Shown: positions 8,030-17,712 of the stretch, one piece after another
Position numbering within the stretch: the stretch's first letter is position 1
Layout of the letters: every line of letters begins with the position of its first letter
DNA from: an uncultured Treponema sp.
GTDB lineage: Bacteria; Spirochaetota; Spirochaetia; Treponematales; Treponemataceae
Direction of reading: 5' to 3'
DNA: 64,000 nucleotides
Assembly: GCF_946187725.1 (NCBI RefSeq)
Contig: NZ_CAMHSK010000007.1
Span: 1 to 64,000 of the forward strand
The notes under the pieces: model-generated
What the model saw: only the letters and a program-made list of their open reading frames with translations
What the model was told of the DNA's origin: nothing
Databases searched by the model: none
Made by a program: the position numbers and the translations under genes

Positions 8030-9426
8030 TACAAAAGGGAAAAACTCTTTCCAAGGGAATCAGCCAGTGCTTCAATCAATTTTTCATTTTCTTCATGATT
8101 TTTGATTGCCGTACGGAAAAAATCCCCGGTCAACCCCACGAAATTTCCGCAATTTCTAAGAAGAATCCCCTGCTCAATCAATTTTTTATTAAAAGATTCC
8201 GTGAAATCCTTAGAATCCGCTTTGAACAAAATGAAATTCGCCTCGCTGGGATAGACCGTAAAACCTAAAGTCTTGAGTTTTTTATTCAGATAATCGCGCT
8301 CCCTGGAAATCAAACTGCAGGTTTCATGCAGATAGGCGTTTTCATTCAGGGCGGCAAGACCGGAAAGCTGTGCCAGAGATGATACATTCCATTCAGGCCG
8401 CAAAAAATTCACTTTTGCAAGCAGACCTTGATTTGATGAAAAGGCATAGCCAAGCCGAATTCCTGCCATACTATATACTTTTGTAAACGCATTAAGAACG
8501 ATTAAATGCGGATTTTCACTGACGAACTGAACATCCGAAAGATTTTCCTTTTCCGTAAAGCCGATGAAACATTCATCCACAAAAAGAAAAATACACCTCT
8601 CCTCGCAAAACGAAACAAGTTTCTTCAAAAGCTCAAAATCCGGCATTTTCCCGGTCGGATTATTCGGTGAACAGAGAAAAACCATGTCAGCGGCAGCATT
8701 CTCAATAGAAGAGAAAATTGTGCTGTCGAGCGTAAAATCATTTTCCTCTTTCAAAAGATGATAGTGAATCTTTGAGTAACAAATTTTCAACGCCCGCTCG
8801 TAGCCGGAAAAGGTTGGAGCGACAACAAGGGCATTTTTGGGGGAAACGGCCTGAACAATCAGCGAAATAAGCTCGCTTGCCCCATTGCCAATAATTATGT
8901 TTTCAGGGGAAATTTGTTCATTATGAACAAAAAGATTGTCATTTTCGATTTTTTCGGCAATTTTCTTTCTTAAAGCCGTGCAATTCTGGTCAGGATAGCG
9001 TTCAAGCTGCTCAATCGAGTTTTGAACCGCATTTTTAACACCATCAGGAAGCCCAAGCGGATTTGTATTAACCGAAAAATCATAGCAGACTTCTTCTGCC
9101 GGCTTCTCGTGCATCAATGAAGAAACAAACTCCCCACCGTGATGATATTCCTGAAAAACTTCGTCCGTTAAACTTTTTCCTTTTAAAAGCGACATGATTC
9201 TGTCGTAGTTTTCGGGCTTATGAGGGAAATTGCAGTCTGTACAGCGCTTTACGATTCTGCCGTCATCTTTTTTGATGTAAGTCGGATTTCCTGGGCAGGG
9301 AATTCTTGAATAAAGCGGACAGTAACAGAAAAGACAGTTGAAGCTTTCCCTGTCGTTGGATGAGCCTTTATGACAGGGAAAATAAGAGCAATCGGGATTG
9401 CTGAAAAAACGTGAGGAATTTTCCAT
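8029..9426 (-). CDS. cobD: Threonine-phosphate decarboxylase CobD with N-terminal cysteine-rich domain
   Basis: Residues 1-85 form a cysteine-rich small domain (FFSNPDCSYFPCHKG, FNCLFCYCPLYS, CTDCNFPH), probably a metal site. Residues from about 105 are a fold-type I PLP aminotransferase: IIGNGASELI, FLCSPNNPTGK, LFVDECFIGF, and the PLP lysine in LNAFTKVYSMAGIRLGY. CobD decarboxylates threonine phosphate to aminopropanol phosphate for the nucleotide loop of cobalamin. The cysteine domain is a known companion of CobD in anaerobes, and here it is fused. The gene begins 6 bases after metI. Histidinol-phosphate aminotransferase is the nearest paralogue, but the operon argues for CobD. Confidence 0.9.
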   Translation of the reverse strand: MENSSRFFSNPDCSYFPCHKGSSNDRESFNCLFCYCPLYSRIPCPGNPTYIKKDDGRIVKRCTDCNFPHKPENYDRIMSLLKGKSLTDEVFQEYHHGGEFVSSLMHEKPAEEVCYDFSVNTNPLGLPDGVKNAVQNSIEQLERYPDQNCTALRKKIAEKIENDNLFVHNEQISPENIIIGNGASELISLIVQAVSPKNALVVAPTFSGYERALKICYSKIHYHLLKEENDFTLDSTIFSSIENAAADMVFLCSPNNPTGKMPDFELLKKLVSFCEERCIFLFVDECFIGFTEKENLSDVQFVSENPHLIVLNAFTKVYSMAGIRLGYAFSSNQGLLAKVNFLRPEWNVSSLAQLSGLAALNENAYLHETCSLISRERDYLNKKLKTLGFTVYPSEANFILFKADSKDFTESFNKKLIEQGILLRNCGNFVGLTGDFFRTAIKNHEENEKLIEALADSLGKSFSLL

Positions 9427-9432
9427 CTGCGC

Positions 9433-10086
9433 CTAGCGTTTTGCCATCATCCTGTTTGTGATTTTGGTTCCGGCAAACTGAATCAGGGCAACCATGATGA
9501 TGATAACAATGACTGCCGCAATCATGATTCCTGTACGGAAACGCTGGTAGCCGTAACGAATGGCCAAATCGCCCAGTCCGCCGCCGCCCAAAGTACCGGC
9601 CATCGCAGAATAGCTCACAAGATTTATGATTGTAAGAGTGATTCCCGAAACAACAGAAGGAAGCGCTTCCGGGATAAGAACCTTGTATACAATCTGTGCA
9701 TTTGTGGAGCCCATAGCGCGAGCTGCCTGCACGACACCCGGATCAACTTCATTCAGTGCGGTTTCCGTGATTCTTGCAACAAAAGGAGCTGCCGCAATCG
9801 AAAGCGGAATTATTGTTGCCGCCGTGCCAATCGCGGTTCCCAAAATCAATCGTGTCAAAGGAAGAAGTACAATCATCAGAATAACGAACGGAAATGAACG
9901 AAGCACATCGATAATTCGGCTCAAAATCTGATTGAAAACTGCTTTTGGCGTGATTCCGTATTTGTTCGTGATATTAAGCAAAACTCCAAGCGGAAAGCCA
10001 ATCAAAATCGCAAAAAGCGTGGAAAAAAAGACCATCACGAGAGTTTCAAGCGTAGATGTTCCGACTAAAATTAAAATCTGTTCCAT
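9433..10086 (-). CDS. metI: Methionine ABC transporter permease MetI
   Basis: 217 residues with five membrane segments and the EAA loop expected of MetI (ARAMGSTNAQIVYKVLIPEA). The N-terminal TLETLVMVFFSTLFAILIGF and the C-terminal AIRYGYQRFRTGIM are typical of D/L-methionine permeases. It works with MetN (upstream, 21 bases apart) and an exported MetQ, which here is encoded separately at 18645-19424. The start ATG has AGGAGA upstream. The cobD gene follows after 6 bases, tying methionine uptake to the cobalamin genes. Confidence 0.93.
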   Translation of the reverse strand: MEQILILVGTSTLETLVMVFFSTLFAILIGFPLGVLLNITNKYGITPKAVFNQILSRIIDVLRSFPFVILMIVLLPLTRLILGTAIGTAATIIPLSIAAAPFVARITETALNEVDPGVVQAARAMGSTNAQIVYKVLIPEALPSVVSGITLTIINLVSYSAMAGTLGGGGLGDLAIRYGYQRFRTGIMIAAVIVIIIMVALIQFAGTKITNRMMAKR

Positions 10087-10107
10087 AAAATCTCCTGACT
10101 AAAACCG

Positions 10108-11133
10108 CTATTTTTTCTGTACCCGGACATTATTCTGCAAAAGCCATTGCACTACCCGTTCAATTTCTTCGTCCGTACCAAGTATGTCCGTTTCCATGTA
10201 GCCCACATCTTCATCCGGCAAGTGAGAAATGCCCGCAGCGAGGATATTGAAACTAACATCAAATTCCTTTGCCATTTTGCTCAAAATCGGCTCGCCTGTA
10301 GCACCGCCAACAAAATGAAGAAGATAAGAACCTGATTTTTCTGTCCACTTTACGATGTCACCATCACGCGAAGACGACTGTGCGGCAATATTTTTGATGA
10401 AATCGCGTGTCGTTTCAGTCTGCGGATTTGAGAAAATATCTTTGACCTTTCCGCACTCAACAACACGGCCGCTTTCGATAACAGCAACGCTTTCACAGGC
10501 ATCACGCACTACTTCCATCTGATGAGTAATCATAACGACTGTGAGGTTCATTTTTTTCTGAATTTCTTTAATAAGAGCGAGGATTTGACGGGTTGTGTTC
10601 GGATCAAGGGCACTCGTAGCCTCATCACAAAAAAGAATGCTCGGTTCGGTTGCAAGAGCACGGGCAATGGCAACACGCTGTTTCTGACCGCCGCTCAAAG
10701 TACTGATTGGCGCATTTTCCCTGTCAGAAAGTCCGACAAGCGCAAGCATTTCCTTTACCTTTGCTTTGATTTTATCTTTGGGAACACCAGCGATTTCAAG
10801 CGGATAAGCAACATTCTTACCTGCCGTTCTTGATGAAAAAAGATTGAAATTCTGAAAAATCATGCCGATTTTTCGACGCTGTGCAATCAGCTCATTTTTT
10901 GAAAGATTATCGACCCGCTTGTCACCATAGTAAACGGCACCTTCATCCGGTGTTTCAAGAAGGCTCACAAGCCGAACAAGCGAAGATTTTCCCGCACCGC
11001 TCTTTCCGATTATTCCGTAGATTGAATTCTCAGGGATTTCAAGCGAAACTCCATTGACAGCAGTAACGGAAGTCCGCTCTTTTTTTGAGACAGAAATGTA
11101 TGTTTTTTTGAGATTTTCAAGTTTTATCTGCAT
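10108..11133 (-). CDS. metN: Methionine ABC transporter ATP-binding protein MetN
   Basis: 341 residues, the standard MetN length. The ABC ATPase has Walker A GKSGAGKSS, signature LSGGQKQR, Walker B ILFCDEATSALD and the switch His in VMITHQME. A C-terminal NIL domain of about 95 residues (SYLLHFVGG...ILAAGISHLPDEDVG) binds methionine and causes trans-inhibition in known MetN proteins. It is the first gene of the operon running to cbiB. No Shine-Dalgarno sequence precedes the ATG; a promoter lies directly upstream, so translation may be leaderless. Confidence 0.93.
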   Translation of the reverse strand: MQIKLENLKKTYISVSKKERTSVTAVNGVSLEIPENSIYGIIGKSGAGKSSLVRLVSLLETPDEGAVYYGDKRVDNLSKNELIAQRRKIGMIFQNFNLFSSRTAGKNVAYPLEIAGVPKDKIKAKVKEMLALVGLSDRENAPISTLSGGQKQRVAIARALATEPSILFCDEATSALDPNTTRQILALIKEIQKKMNLTVVMITHQMEVVRDACESVAVIESGRVVECGKVKDIFSNPQTETTRDFIKNIAAQSSSRDGDIVKWTEKSGSYLLHFVGGATGEPILSKMAKEFDVSFNILAAGISHLPDEDVGYMETDILGTDEEIERVVQWLLQNNVRVQKK

Positions 11134-11139
11134 GAACTA

Positions 11140-11168
11140 ATAATGATGATAATAGAAGATTTTTGCAA
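11140..11168 (-). promoter_or_regulatory. Promoter of the metN-metI-cobDTU-cbiB operon
   Basis: On the minus strand there is TTGCAA (11168-11163), a 17-base spacer, and CATTAT (11145-11140). The metN ATG at 11133 begins only 6 bases after the -10, so the transcript should have almost no leader. No S-box, T-box or cobalamin aptamer is visible before metN. Confidence 0.45.
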
Positions 11169-11194
11169 GACTCTTTTTCTCTCTATTTTTCTCA

Positions 11195-12397
11195 CTATTT
11201 TGCTTCGGATTTCTCTACGATTGTGTCAATGATTTCCGGGAAATACCAGTTTAAATTCTTTCTATTAAAGAAGCCGAATTTCTCTTCAAAAGTGTTGTCT
11301 GCTTTCGGGTCGCCGTTATCCCAGAGGCAGGTAACCATTCCGTATTTGTGTGATTCGCCAACGAAATAAGAGAACCATTTTACGCGCTCATCGAGATTGT
11401 TTTTGTTTGTAGCACCATATTCACCGATGATGACAGGAATGCCTTTTGAAACAAAATGCTCGTTAAGCCATGTGAAATTGTATTCAAGCTCTGCGGCATG
11501 TTTTTCTTCAAAGACAGTTGCCCCCGGATTTTCCATTGCAAAGGTGTATGGAGTGTACAAATGAACAGAAACCATAAGTTTTCCCTCTGCAGAATCATTC
11601 GGGAGTTTCCATGATTCATCTGCCTGATAGCTGTTGATTGAAGCTGCAAGGCCGGTAACCATTATGAATCGGTTTGCATTGTTTTTGCCGGATGCACGGA
11701 TTGTATTGACTGCAAGCTGATTAAGTTTGTTGAGATTTGTGGCACCATCCTTACAGACAGTACAGCCCTGATTGTACCACCATTCATGCGAGTGACCGCG
11801 AAGACGAGGTTCATTAAGAACTTCAAAAATCAGATGCTCGTCATAGCCCTTATTGAAAGCGAGTGCAATCTGTGCCCAGACATTCTTAACGAAAAGCATC
11901 GACTCATTGTAATTGAGGGAACTTGGGTAATATCCCTTGCAATGAGGAATAAGGTTTTCACGCTCATAGTTATCGTGATGGTCATTGAGGATTACATAAA
12001 GACCGTCCTCAATCGCCCAGTCAACAATCTGCTTTACCCTCTTCATCCATGCAGAATCAATCGTATAATTTGAATCGACAAAGTGATTTGCCCAGCTGCA
12101 CGGAATTCGGATTGTCTTAAATCCTGCGGCAGCGATTGCATCAATCATCTCTTTTGTAGTATGAGGCTGCCCCCAGCTCAATTCAGAATCAAGGCCGGCA
12201 CAACCATTCGCATCAAGTGTATTTCCAAGGTTCCAGCCGCACTTCATCCTGTCAGCAAGTTCCTGTGCCGTACACTCATTGAACTGAACGGATTTCTTGT
12301 CTTTTACCGCTTTTTTTGCCGAAAAGAGATATTTTTCACCAGCAAAAGCACAGCTCAAATATATAGAAAAAAACAACACAGCAAGACATTTTTTCAT
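11195..12397 (-). CDS. Secreted GH5 endoglucanase (cellulase)
   Basis: I place the start at ATG 12397, preceded by AAGGAG; the open frame extends 16 codons further upstream without a ribosome site. The first 19 residues (MKKCLAVLFFSIYLSCAFA) are a signal peptide cut after AFA. The catalytic domain fills the rest: MKCGWNLGNTLDANG, TIRIPCSWANHF, the acid/base Glu in FEVLNEPRLRG, and the nucleophile Glu in IIGEYGATNK. GH5 enzymes of this type hydrolyse beta-1,4-glucans. There is no carbohydrate-binding module. The divergent neighbour is a glycoside-phosphorylase-like gene, so the pair may handle beta-glucan breakdown. Confidence 0.88.
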   Translation of the reverse strand: MKKCLAVLFFSIYLSCAFAGEKYLFSAKKAVKDKKSVQFNECTAQELADRMKCGWNLGNTLDANGCAGLDSELSWGQPHTTKEMIDAIAAAGFKTIRIPCSWANHFVDSNYTIDSAWMKRVKQIVDWAIEDGLYVILNDHHDNYERENLIPHCKGYYPSSLNYNESMLFVKNVWAQIALAFNKGYDEHLIFEVLNEPRLRGHSHEWWYNQGCTVCKDGATNLNKLNQLAVNTIRASGKNNANRFIMVTGLAASINSYQADESWKLPNDSAEGKLMVSVHLYTPYTFAMENPGATVFEEKHAAELEYNFTWLNEHFVSKGIPVIIGEYGATNKNNLDERVKWFSYFVGESHKYGMVTCLWDNGDPKADNTFEEKFGFFNRKNLNWYFPEIIDTIVEKSEAK

Positions 12398-12677
12398 AAA
12401 AAACTCCTTTAAAAACTCCGCGTTAGCGGCATTGCACGGAAGCAACGACTTCGCTTTTCTTCCTTTACTTTATATAAGCATTTTCCCCACAGACATAGCA
12501 AAAAAATCTGAAAAATATTCATTTTTTGTGATTATGTAAGAACAGAGCCTCGCGCCCCAAACAGCGTTTTTTCATCAATCATAAAAGACAAAACTTTGAT
12601 ATATATAAAAGTTTTTTGATATTTTTTTTACAGGTTTCATGCAAATAATTCATTAGTAATCAGGATGGAGGAAGAAT
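12398..12677. other. Divergent intergenic region between GH5 and phosphorylase-like genes
   Basis: 280 bases without a gene. It contains the AAGGAG of the cellulase on the minus side, an AT-rich core (TTTATATAAGC near 12470, GATATATATAAAAG near 12598) that probably holds back-to-back promoters, and a GGAGGAAG ribosome site just before 12678. No clear operator was seen. Confidence 0.35.
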
Positions 12678-15600
12678 ATGAAAAAAAGTGTTAATGGCGA
12701 GCAGGTGTTTCTTGATGGCGAACCATTTTACAAAATCGAAAATTTTGACCTGATGGATGATTTCTTTATGACAATCACCAGTTCCAGCGATGTATGGAAT
12801 TTCTGCTGGGCACAGGGTGGAATCAGTGCCGGACGCAAGAATTCTGACTTCCCGATTTTCCCCTATTATACATGCGACAAAATTCAGGACATGAAAGGCT
12901 CAACCGGCTCTCTCACAATCCTTAAAATCAAAAGCGAAGGAAAAAAAGGCATTATCTGGCAGCCTTTCGCAAATCTCTTCTATACCGGCGCCGACCGTTT
13001 TAATGAAGAAATCGGAATTCAGCGGAATCTCTACAAAAGCCTCAACGGTGACAAAATCTGGTTCGAGGAAACAAATTTGCTGGCGGGAATTTCGTTCCGC
13101 TACGGCTGGACATCAAGCTCAAAATTCGGCCTCGTAAAGCTCTGCAGGGTCGAAAACCTCACCGAACGAAAAATCTCCGTCAGCATTCTTGATGGAGCCA
13201 GAAACATCATGCCTTCATCATGCGACGCAAGCATCCAGAACAGCAAGAGCGTTCTTCTTGACGCATACAAAAAGAGCGAAGTCGAGCCTGTTTCAAATAT
13301 CGCACTCTTCACACTTTCTTCTATTGTAACTGACCGCGCTGAACCAAGCGAATCCCTCAAAACAAATGTCTGCTGGTTCACCACAAAAGATCCGGTTGTT
13401 CTTTCAGAAAATGCGATTGAATTGTTCCTCTCAGGAAAAGCAGAACTTCTTCAGGCACAGAAAAAAGAACTCAATGGCAGCCGCGGGCAGTGTTTTATTA
13501 TCCACGACAGCGAGCTTGTTGGAAAAAGCGCTGAATGTTGGGAACAGGTTTTTGATGTAGATTACGATGCCTCAAAACTCGTTGAACTGGCATCTCAGAT
13601 TACAGACCGTGAAACTGCATGGAAACTTCTTGCTGACGACATCAAGCAGACGGCGCTCGCGCTGGAAGACAAAATCGCACAGGCAGACGGAATTCAGGCG
13701 ACAGGAAGCAAAATTACTGATTTGCATCACCGAACAAATGTAATGTTCAACATCATGCGTGGCGGCATTTTCGCAAACGAAGGAAAAATCAGACTTTCAG
13801 ACTTCATCGAATTCGCCGAAACCCGCAATAAAAAGACGGGCAGCGAAATCAAAAATCTCATCGCAAATTCAAATCTCGCCGCAAAAACAGAAATATCACG
13901 CGACGAGCTTCAAAACCTCATTTTCGCACAGAATAATCCTCAGCACAAAAGGCTTTTCCTTGAATATCTGCCGCTCACATTCTCACGAAGACACGGCGAC
14001 CCAAGCAGACCATGGAACCGATTCAACATTGACCTCATCGCAAAAGACGGCTCTGAAAAAATCAACTACGAAGGCAACTGGCGCGACATTTTCCAGAACT
14101 GGGAAGCACTTTTGTGGTCTTATCCAGAATACGCAATCAACGCATGTTCAATCTTTGTAAACAACATGACGGTCGAAGGCTATAATCCTTACCGAATCTG
14201 CCGCGAAGGTCTTGACTGGGAAGTTCCTGAAGAAGGAAATCCATGGGCGCAGTACGGATATTGGGGCGACCATCAGGTCATCTATTTGCAGAAATTCCTT
14301 GAATTCCTTTGGAAATTTGATAAAAATCAGCTGCTCTCTTTAATGAACGAAAAATTGTTCTCAACGGCAAATCTTCCTTACAGAATCAAATCTTATGATG
14401 AAATCGTCAAAGACCCGCGTAATTCAATCTCTTTTGAACACGAAATGGACAAGGCACTGCGTCAAAAGGAAAAAGATTTCGGAACGGACGCACGAAGCAT
14501 CATCGATGAAGGCGCAAATTTGCAGCTCACAACGCTTTCAACAAAGCTAATGCAGCTCGTTCTCGCAAAAATCCTGAATCATATACCGGATGCGGGAATT
14601 TGGATGAATACACAGCGCCCTGAATGGAACGACGCAAACAATGCACTGGCCGGATGGGGTACTTCTGTCGTTACAATGTGCTACCTTGAAAGAATGTTGT
14701 CGTTCTTCATTGAAATGGCTGAAAACTGCGAAGATTACTTCCTCATCAATAAGACAGTCGCTGAAACGCTCGAAAAAGCATCTGAAATCTATAAAACTGT
14801 CGCTCATGTTTCTTCAGGAAAAACAACCGCAGAAGAGAGAAAATCATTCACTGACAAGCTCGGCCTTTTGTTCGAAACCGAACGAGACGAGCTCTACAAA
14901 AACGGATTTGCAGATGAATACGCTCAGATTCCGGCTAAAAAACTCGCACAGATTCTCAAAACTTTCAGGGATTCAATCGAAAAATCGATTCTCTCAAACA
15001 AGCGGGAAGACGGCCTTTTCCATTCATACAATTCAGTTGCGTTCTCAGATTCAAAAATCGAAATCGTAAACCTGAAACTTATGCTTGAAGGACAGGTCGC
15101 CGTTCTAAGCGGAAATATCCTCGGCAAAAACGAAAAAAAGCAGCTGCTTGAAGCAATGCGCTCAAGTGATTTGTTTGAAGAAAATCAGTATTCGTATATG
15201 CTTTACCCGAATTCCGTGCTTCCGAATTTTATGGAAAAAAACTGCATAAAAGAAGCAGATTTGGGCGGACTTACGGATTTTGTCAAAAAGAGCGGAAACA
15301 AGGTGCTCAAAAAAGATTTGAATGGCATCTATCATTTCAATGCTGATTTGCGAAATGCCGACTGCCTTAATCAGGTTCTTTCAAATCTTTCAGAAAGTGA
15401 AAAAGCAAGCGACGAAGAGAAAAATCTTCTCCACGCGCTTTACGAAAAGACTTTCCATCACCAGACTTTCACCGGCCGCTCAGGAACCTTCTATGCTTAC
15501 GAAGGATTGGGAAGCATCTACTGGCATCAGGTTTCAAAACTGCTGCTTGCGGTTCAGGAAAACATTTCTGGTGCAAAAGATCCGCTTCTTGCCTTCTACA

Positions 15601-16019
15601 AGGATATTAAAAAAGGCCTCGGAAGCAGCAAAACTCCGGTTGAATACGGTGCATTCCCATACGACCCGTATTCGCACACACCGTTCAAAAAAGGCGCAAG
15701 ACAACCGGGCATGACAGGTCAGGTCAAAGAAGAAATCCTTGGCCGCTGGAAAGAGCTTGGCCTCGACATTGACGACGGAAAAGCCGTTTTCAATCCGACC
15801 TATCTTGAGAAAAAAGATTACACTGACAATTATGACCTGCAATTCACCTGGTGCGGCACAAAAATTGTCTACAGCCAGCAGCTTCGTGAAGCAATCAGAG
15901 TAACCTTCAAAGACGGAAAAACGCTTTCTTTTGACACAAATACTCTTCCAAAAGAAGAAAGCTCGCTTCTCTTCTCTAGAAGCGGTGAAATCAAAGAAAT
16001 TCGCGTGAAAACAGTTTAG
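12678..16019 (+). CDS. Very large glycoside phosphorylase-like protein (GH94/GH149/GH161 clan candidate)
   Basis: 1113 residues, cytoplasmic (no signal peptide), start ATG 12678 after GGAGGAAG. The N-terminal half begins with a GH94-type beta-sandwich opening (DGEPFYKIENF, WNFCWAQGGISAG). A central (alpha/alpha)6-like region contains YEGNWRDIFQNWEALLWSYP, WAQYGYWGDHQVIYL and RPEWNDANNALAGWG. The last segment resembles the DWND general-acid motif of cellobiose phosphorylases, with Glu in place of the first Asp. GH94 enzymes are around 800 residues, so the size fits beta-1,3-glucan phosphorylase families better. Substrate and even activity are unproven. The neighbouring cellulase suggests a role in beta-glucan oligosaccharide use. 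Confidence 0.55.
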   Translation: MKKSVNGEQVFLDGEPFYKIENFDLMDDFFMTITSSSDVWNFCWAQGGISAGRKNSDFPIFPYYTCDKIQDMKGSTGSLTILKIKSEGKKGIIWQPFANLFYTGADRFNEEIGIQRNLYKSLNGDKIWFEETNLLAGISFRYGWTSSSKFGLVKLCRVENLTERKISVSILDGARNIMPSSCDASIQNSKSVLLDAYKKSEVEPVSNIALFTLSSIVTDRAEPSESLKTNVCWFTTKDPVVLSENAIELFLSGKAELLQAQKKELNGSRGQCFIIHDSELVGKSAECWEQVFDVDYDASKLVELASQITDRETAWKLLADDIKQTALALEDKIAQADGIQATGSKITDLHHRTNVMFNIMRGGIFANEGKIRLSDFIEFAETRNKKTGSEIKNLIANSNLAAKTEISRDELQNLIFAQNNPQHKRLFLEYLPLTFSRRHGDPSRPWNRFNIDLIAKDGSEKINYEGNWRDIFQNWEALLWSYPEYAINACSIFVNNMTVEGYNPYRICREGLDWEVPEEGNPWAQYGYWGDHQVIYLQKFLEFLWKFDKNQLLSLMNEKLFSTANLPYRIKSYDEIVKDPRNSISFEHEMDKALRQKEKDFGTDARSIIDEGANLQLTTLSTKLMQLVLAKILNHIPDAGIWMNTQRPEWNDANNALAGWGTSVVTMCYLERMLSFFIEMAENCEDYFLINKTVAETLEKASEIYKTVAHVSSGKTTAEERKSFTDKLGLLFETERDELYKNGFADEYAQIPAKKLAQILKTFRDSIEKSILSNKREDGLFHSYNSVAFSDSKIEIVNLKLMLEGQVAVLSGNILGKNEKKQLLEAMRSSDLFEENQYSYMLYPNSVLPNFMEKNCIKEADLGGLTDFVKKSGNKVLKKDLNGIYHFNADLRNADCLNQVLSNLSESEKASDEEKNLLHALYEKTFHHQTFTGRSGTFYAYEGLGSIYWHQVSKLLLAVQENISGAKDPLLAFYKDIKKGLGSSKTPVEYGAFPYDPYSHTPFKKGARQPGMTGQVKEEILGRWKELGLDIDDGKAVFNPTYLEKKDYTDNYDLQFTWCGTKIVYSQQLREAIRVTFKDGKTLSFDTNTLPKEESSLLFSRSGEIKEIRVKTV

Positions 16020-16022
16020 GCT

Positions 16023-16067
16023 AAATGTCGAGTTTTGATGCACTGACAACCACAAAACTCGACATTT
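16023..16067 (+). terminator. Perfect 15-bp hairpin after the phosphorylase-like gene (copy of a repeat arm)
   Basis: AAATGTCGAGTTTTG (16023-16037) is repeated as its exact reverse complement at 16053-16067 with a 15-base loop, four bases after the stop codon, and followed by a T-rich run. It probably terminates transcription. The same arm sequence occurs at 32282-32296 and 32700-32713. Confidence 0.7.
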
Positions 16068-16118
16068 TTCTGTTCCATACACATAAGAAAAATCTTTTGA
16101 TTTATGCTCATGTTTTCA

Positions 16119-16147
16119 TTGAGAATTTTTCTATATAACATTAAAAT
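16119..16147 (+). promoter_or_regulatory. Promoter of the UPRT-like gene
   Basis: TTGAGA (16119-16124), a 17-base spacer and TAAAAT (16142-16147) precede the AGGAGA ribosome site at 16165 and the ATG at 16175. Confidence 0.5.
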
Positions 16148-16174
16148 AAACGATTGAAAAATATAGGAGAAAAT

Positions 16175-17206
16175 ATGAGCAACAAAATTGTCCTCAAGGC
16201 AGAGGATTTGGACGGCTATCTTACAAGTCAGGATATGGCTGATTTGGCACGGCTTGACGAAATGTTCAAGGAAACCATGAAATCTTTCGACCCAGTTGAT
16301 AAAGACAAAATCATCGAGGGTTACGATAAAATGGGCCACGAAATGCACGCAATCTGCCGCAATCATCCGCAGATTAAAGTTTATTCCTTCGAAACAGATG
16401 TTCAGGCACAGGCAGAAGCAAGCCGCGTTATTTCCAAACTTCGCGATGCACGGACAGACCATCAGGAATTCATGTACTACAGCCAGCGGGCTTATGAAAT
16501 GCTTTTCCGCATGGCTTACACAAGTCAAAAAACCGACCAGAAAGGTCACATCATCGTAAAAACACCGGTTACATATCCTGTTCAGAACTACGCTGTCCAT
16601 AAAATTCCTTCAATCGACCACAAAATTCATAACACAGTCATGTGCGTCATGCTCCGTGGAGCACTTTTGCCAAGCATGATTGTTTCAAAAGAAATTGAAG
16701 AATACTCTTCCGACTCATATCTTACCCCATTCGCATTGTTCAAAATCAGCCGAAACGACAGCAAAAACGAGAACAACATGGAATATGTCCTTGACCTCGA
16801 CAAATCGTTCTTCAAGCTCGATCAGCTCGACGGAAAAGATTTGATTTTTGCAGACCCAATGAACGCAACCGGCGGTTCCCTTGTAACCGTTGTAAAATAC
16901 CTTCAGAGTCAGGGAGTAAAGCCAAAGTCAATAGCTTTCTTCAACACAATCTCCACCCTCAAAGGCTCAATCCGCGTAACCCGCGCCCTTGCAAACTGTA
17001 CCTGCTACACGCTCTGGATGGACCCGGTAATGAACGAAAAAGCATACATCATGCCAGGTCTCGGTGATGCCGGCGACCGTCTCAATGGCTGCGACACAAA
17101 AGAATGTCCTCGAAACATCATCCAGCTGCTCGCAGACTATGGCCACAACATTTCAAGCCTTTACAGAAGCCAGATGTTCGAAATCGAACGCACAGTATTA
17201 GGATAA
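16175..17206 (+). CDS. Uracil phosphoribosyltransferase-like protein with long N-terminal extension
   Basis: 343 residues from ATG 16175 (AGGAGA five bases upstream). The C-terminal two thirds is a type I phosphoribosyltransferase of the UPRT family: [20 protein letters not shown], the PRPP loop as [11 protein letters not shown], and the uracil-site motif [19 protein letters not shown] converts uracil plus PRPP to UMP. Bacterial Upp is about 208 residues. The extra 120 N-terminal residues are helical with no known domain. A related nucleobase or a regulatory role is therefore possible. A cysteine-cluster gene follows after 9 bases. Confidence 0.75.
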   Translation: MSNKIVLKAEDLDGYLTSQDMADLARLDEMFKETMKSFDPVDKDKIIEGYDKMGHEMHAICRNHPQIKVYSFETDVQAQAEASRVISKLRDARTDHQEFMYYSQRAYEMLFRMAYTSQKTDQKGHIIVKTPVTYPVQNYAVHKIPSIDHKIHNTVMCVMLRGALLPSMIVSKEIEEYSSDSYLTPFALFKISRNDSKNENNMEYVLDLDKSFFKLDQLDGKDLIFADPMNATGGSLVTVVKYLQSQGVKPKSIAFFNTISTLKGSIRVTRALANCTCYTLWMDPVMNEKAYIMPGLGDAGDRLNGCDTKECPRNIIQLLADYGHNISSLYRSQMFEIERTVLG

Positions 17207-17215
17207 AAACAAGCC

Positions 17216-17698
17216 ATGTCCGAACCATTCTACAAAAACGGTCTTCATTTTGGCTGCCAGCGATGCTCGTTCTGTTGCGGGCATTCGCCTGGATTCGTCT
17301 ATCTTTCTTTGCGCGATTTAACCACGCTCCGCACATTTCTCAAAATGACAGTCACAGAGTTCGTTTCAAAATACTGCCGATGGGCGGATTATTATGAAGG
17401 CGAACAGGTTCTTGCCCTTCTCGAAAAAAAGAACTACGACTGCATTCTCTGGGAAAACGGCTGTTCCTGCTACGAAGCGCGTCCTGTCCAGTGCTCAACC
17501 TACCCGTTCTGGTCATGGATGATTAAAGACAAGGCAACATGGGATGAATGTGCCGCCGATTGTCCGGGTATGCGCAATCAGCAAGGCAAACTCTGGACAT
17601 TTGAAGAAATCGAAGCAAACAAAAACGCCTACGATTCAAACAAGCCGCTCACTCGTGCCGAAGTTGAAAAAATGATGGCCGGCGAAAACTCAAATTAG
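17216..17698 (+). CDS. YkgJ-family cysteine-cluster protein
   Basis: 160 residues with the spaced cysteines of the YkgJ/CxxCxxCC family: CQRCSFCCGHSPG near residue 20, NGCSCYEARPVQCSTYPFW in the middle, and a final Cys in CAADCPGM. These usually coordinate zinc or an Fe-S cluster. The biochemical role of the family is unsettled. It follows the UPRT-like gene by 9 bases and probably shares its transcript. Start ATG 17216 was chosen as the first codon before the cysteine motif. Confidence 0.82.
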   Translation: MSEPFYKNGLHFGCQRCSFCCGHSPGFVYLSLRDLTTLRTFLKMTVTEFVSKYCRWADYYEGEQVLALLEKKNYDCILWENGCSCYEARPVQCSTYPFWSWMIKDKATWDECAADCPGMRNQQGKLWTFEEIEANKNAYDSNKPLTRAEVEKMMAGENSN

Positions 17699-17712
17699 CA
17701 ATAACTAACAAT

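Noticed and set aside
11134-11194. SAM or cobalamin riboswitch before metN
   Set aside because: The gap to the next gene is too short and the promoter -10 is only a few bases from the start codon.
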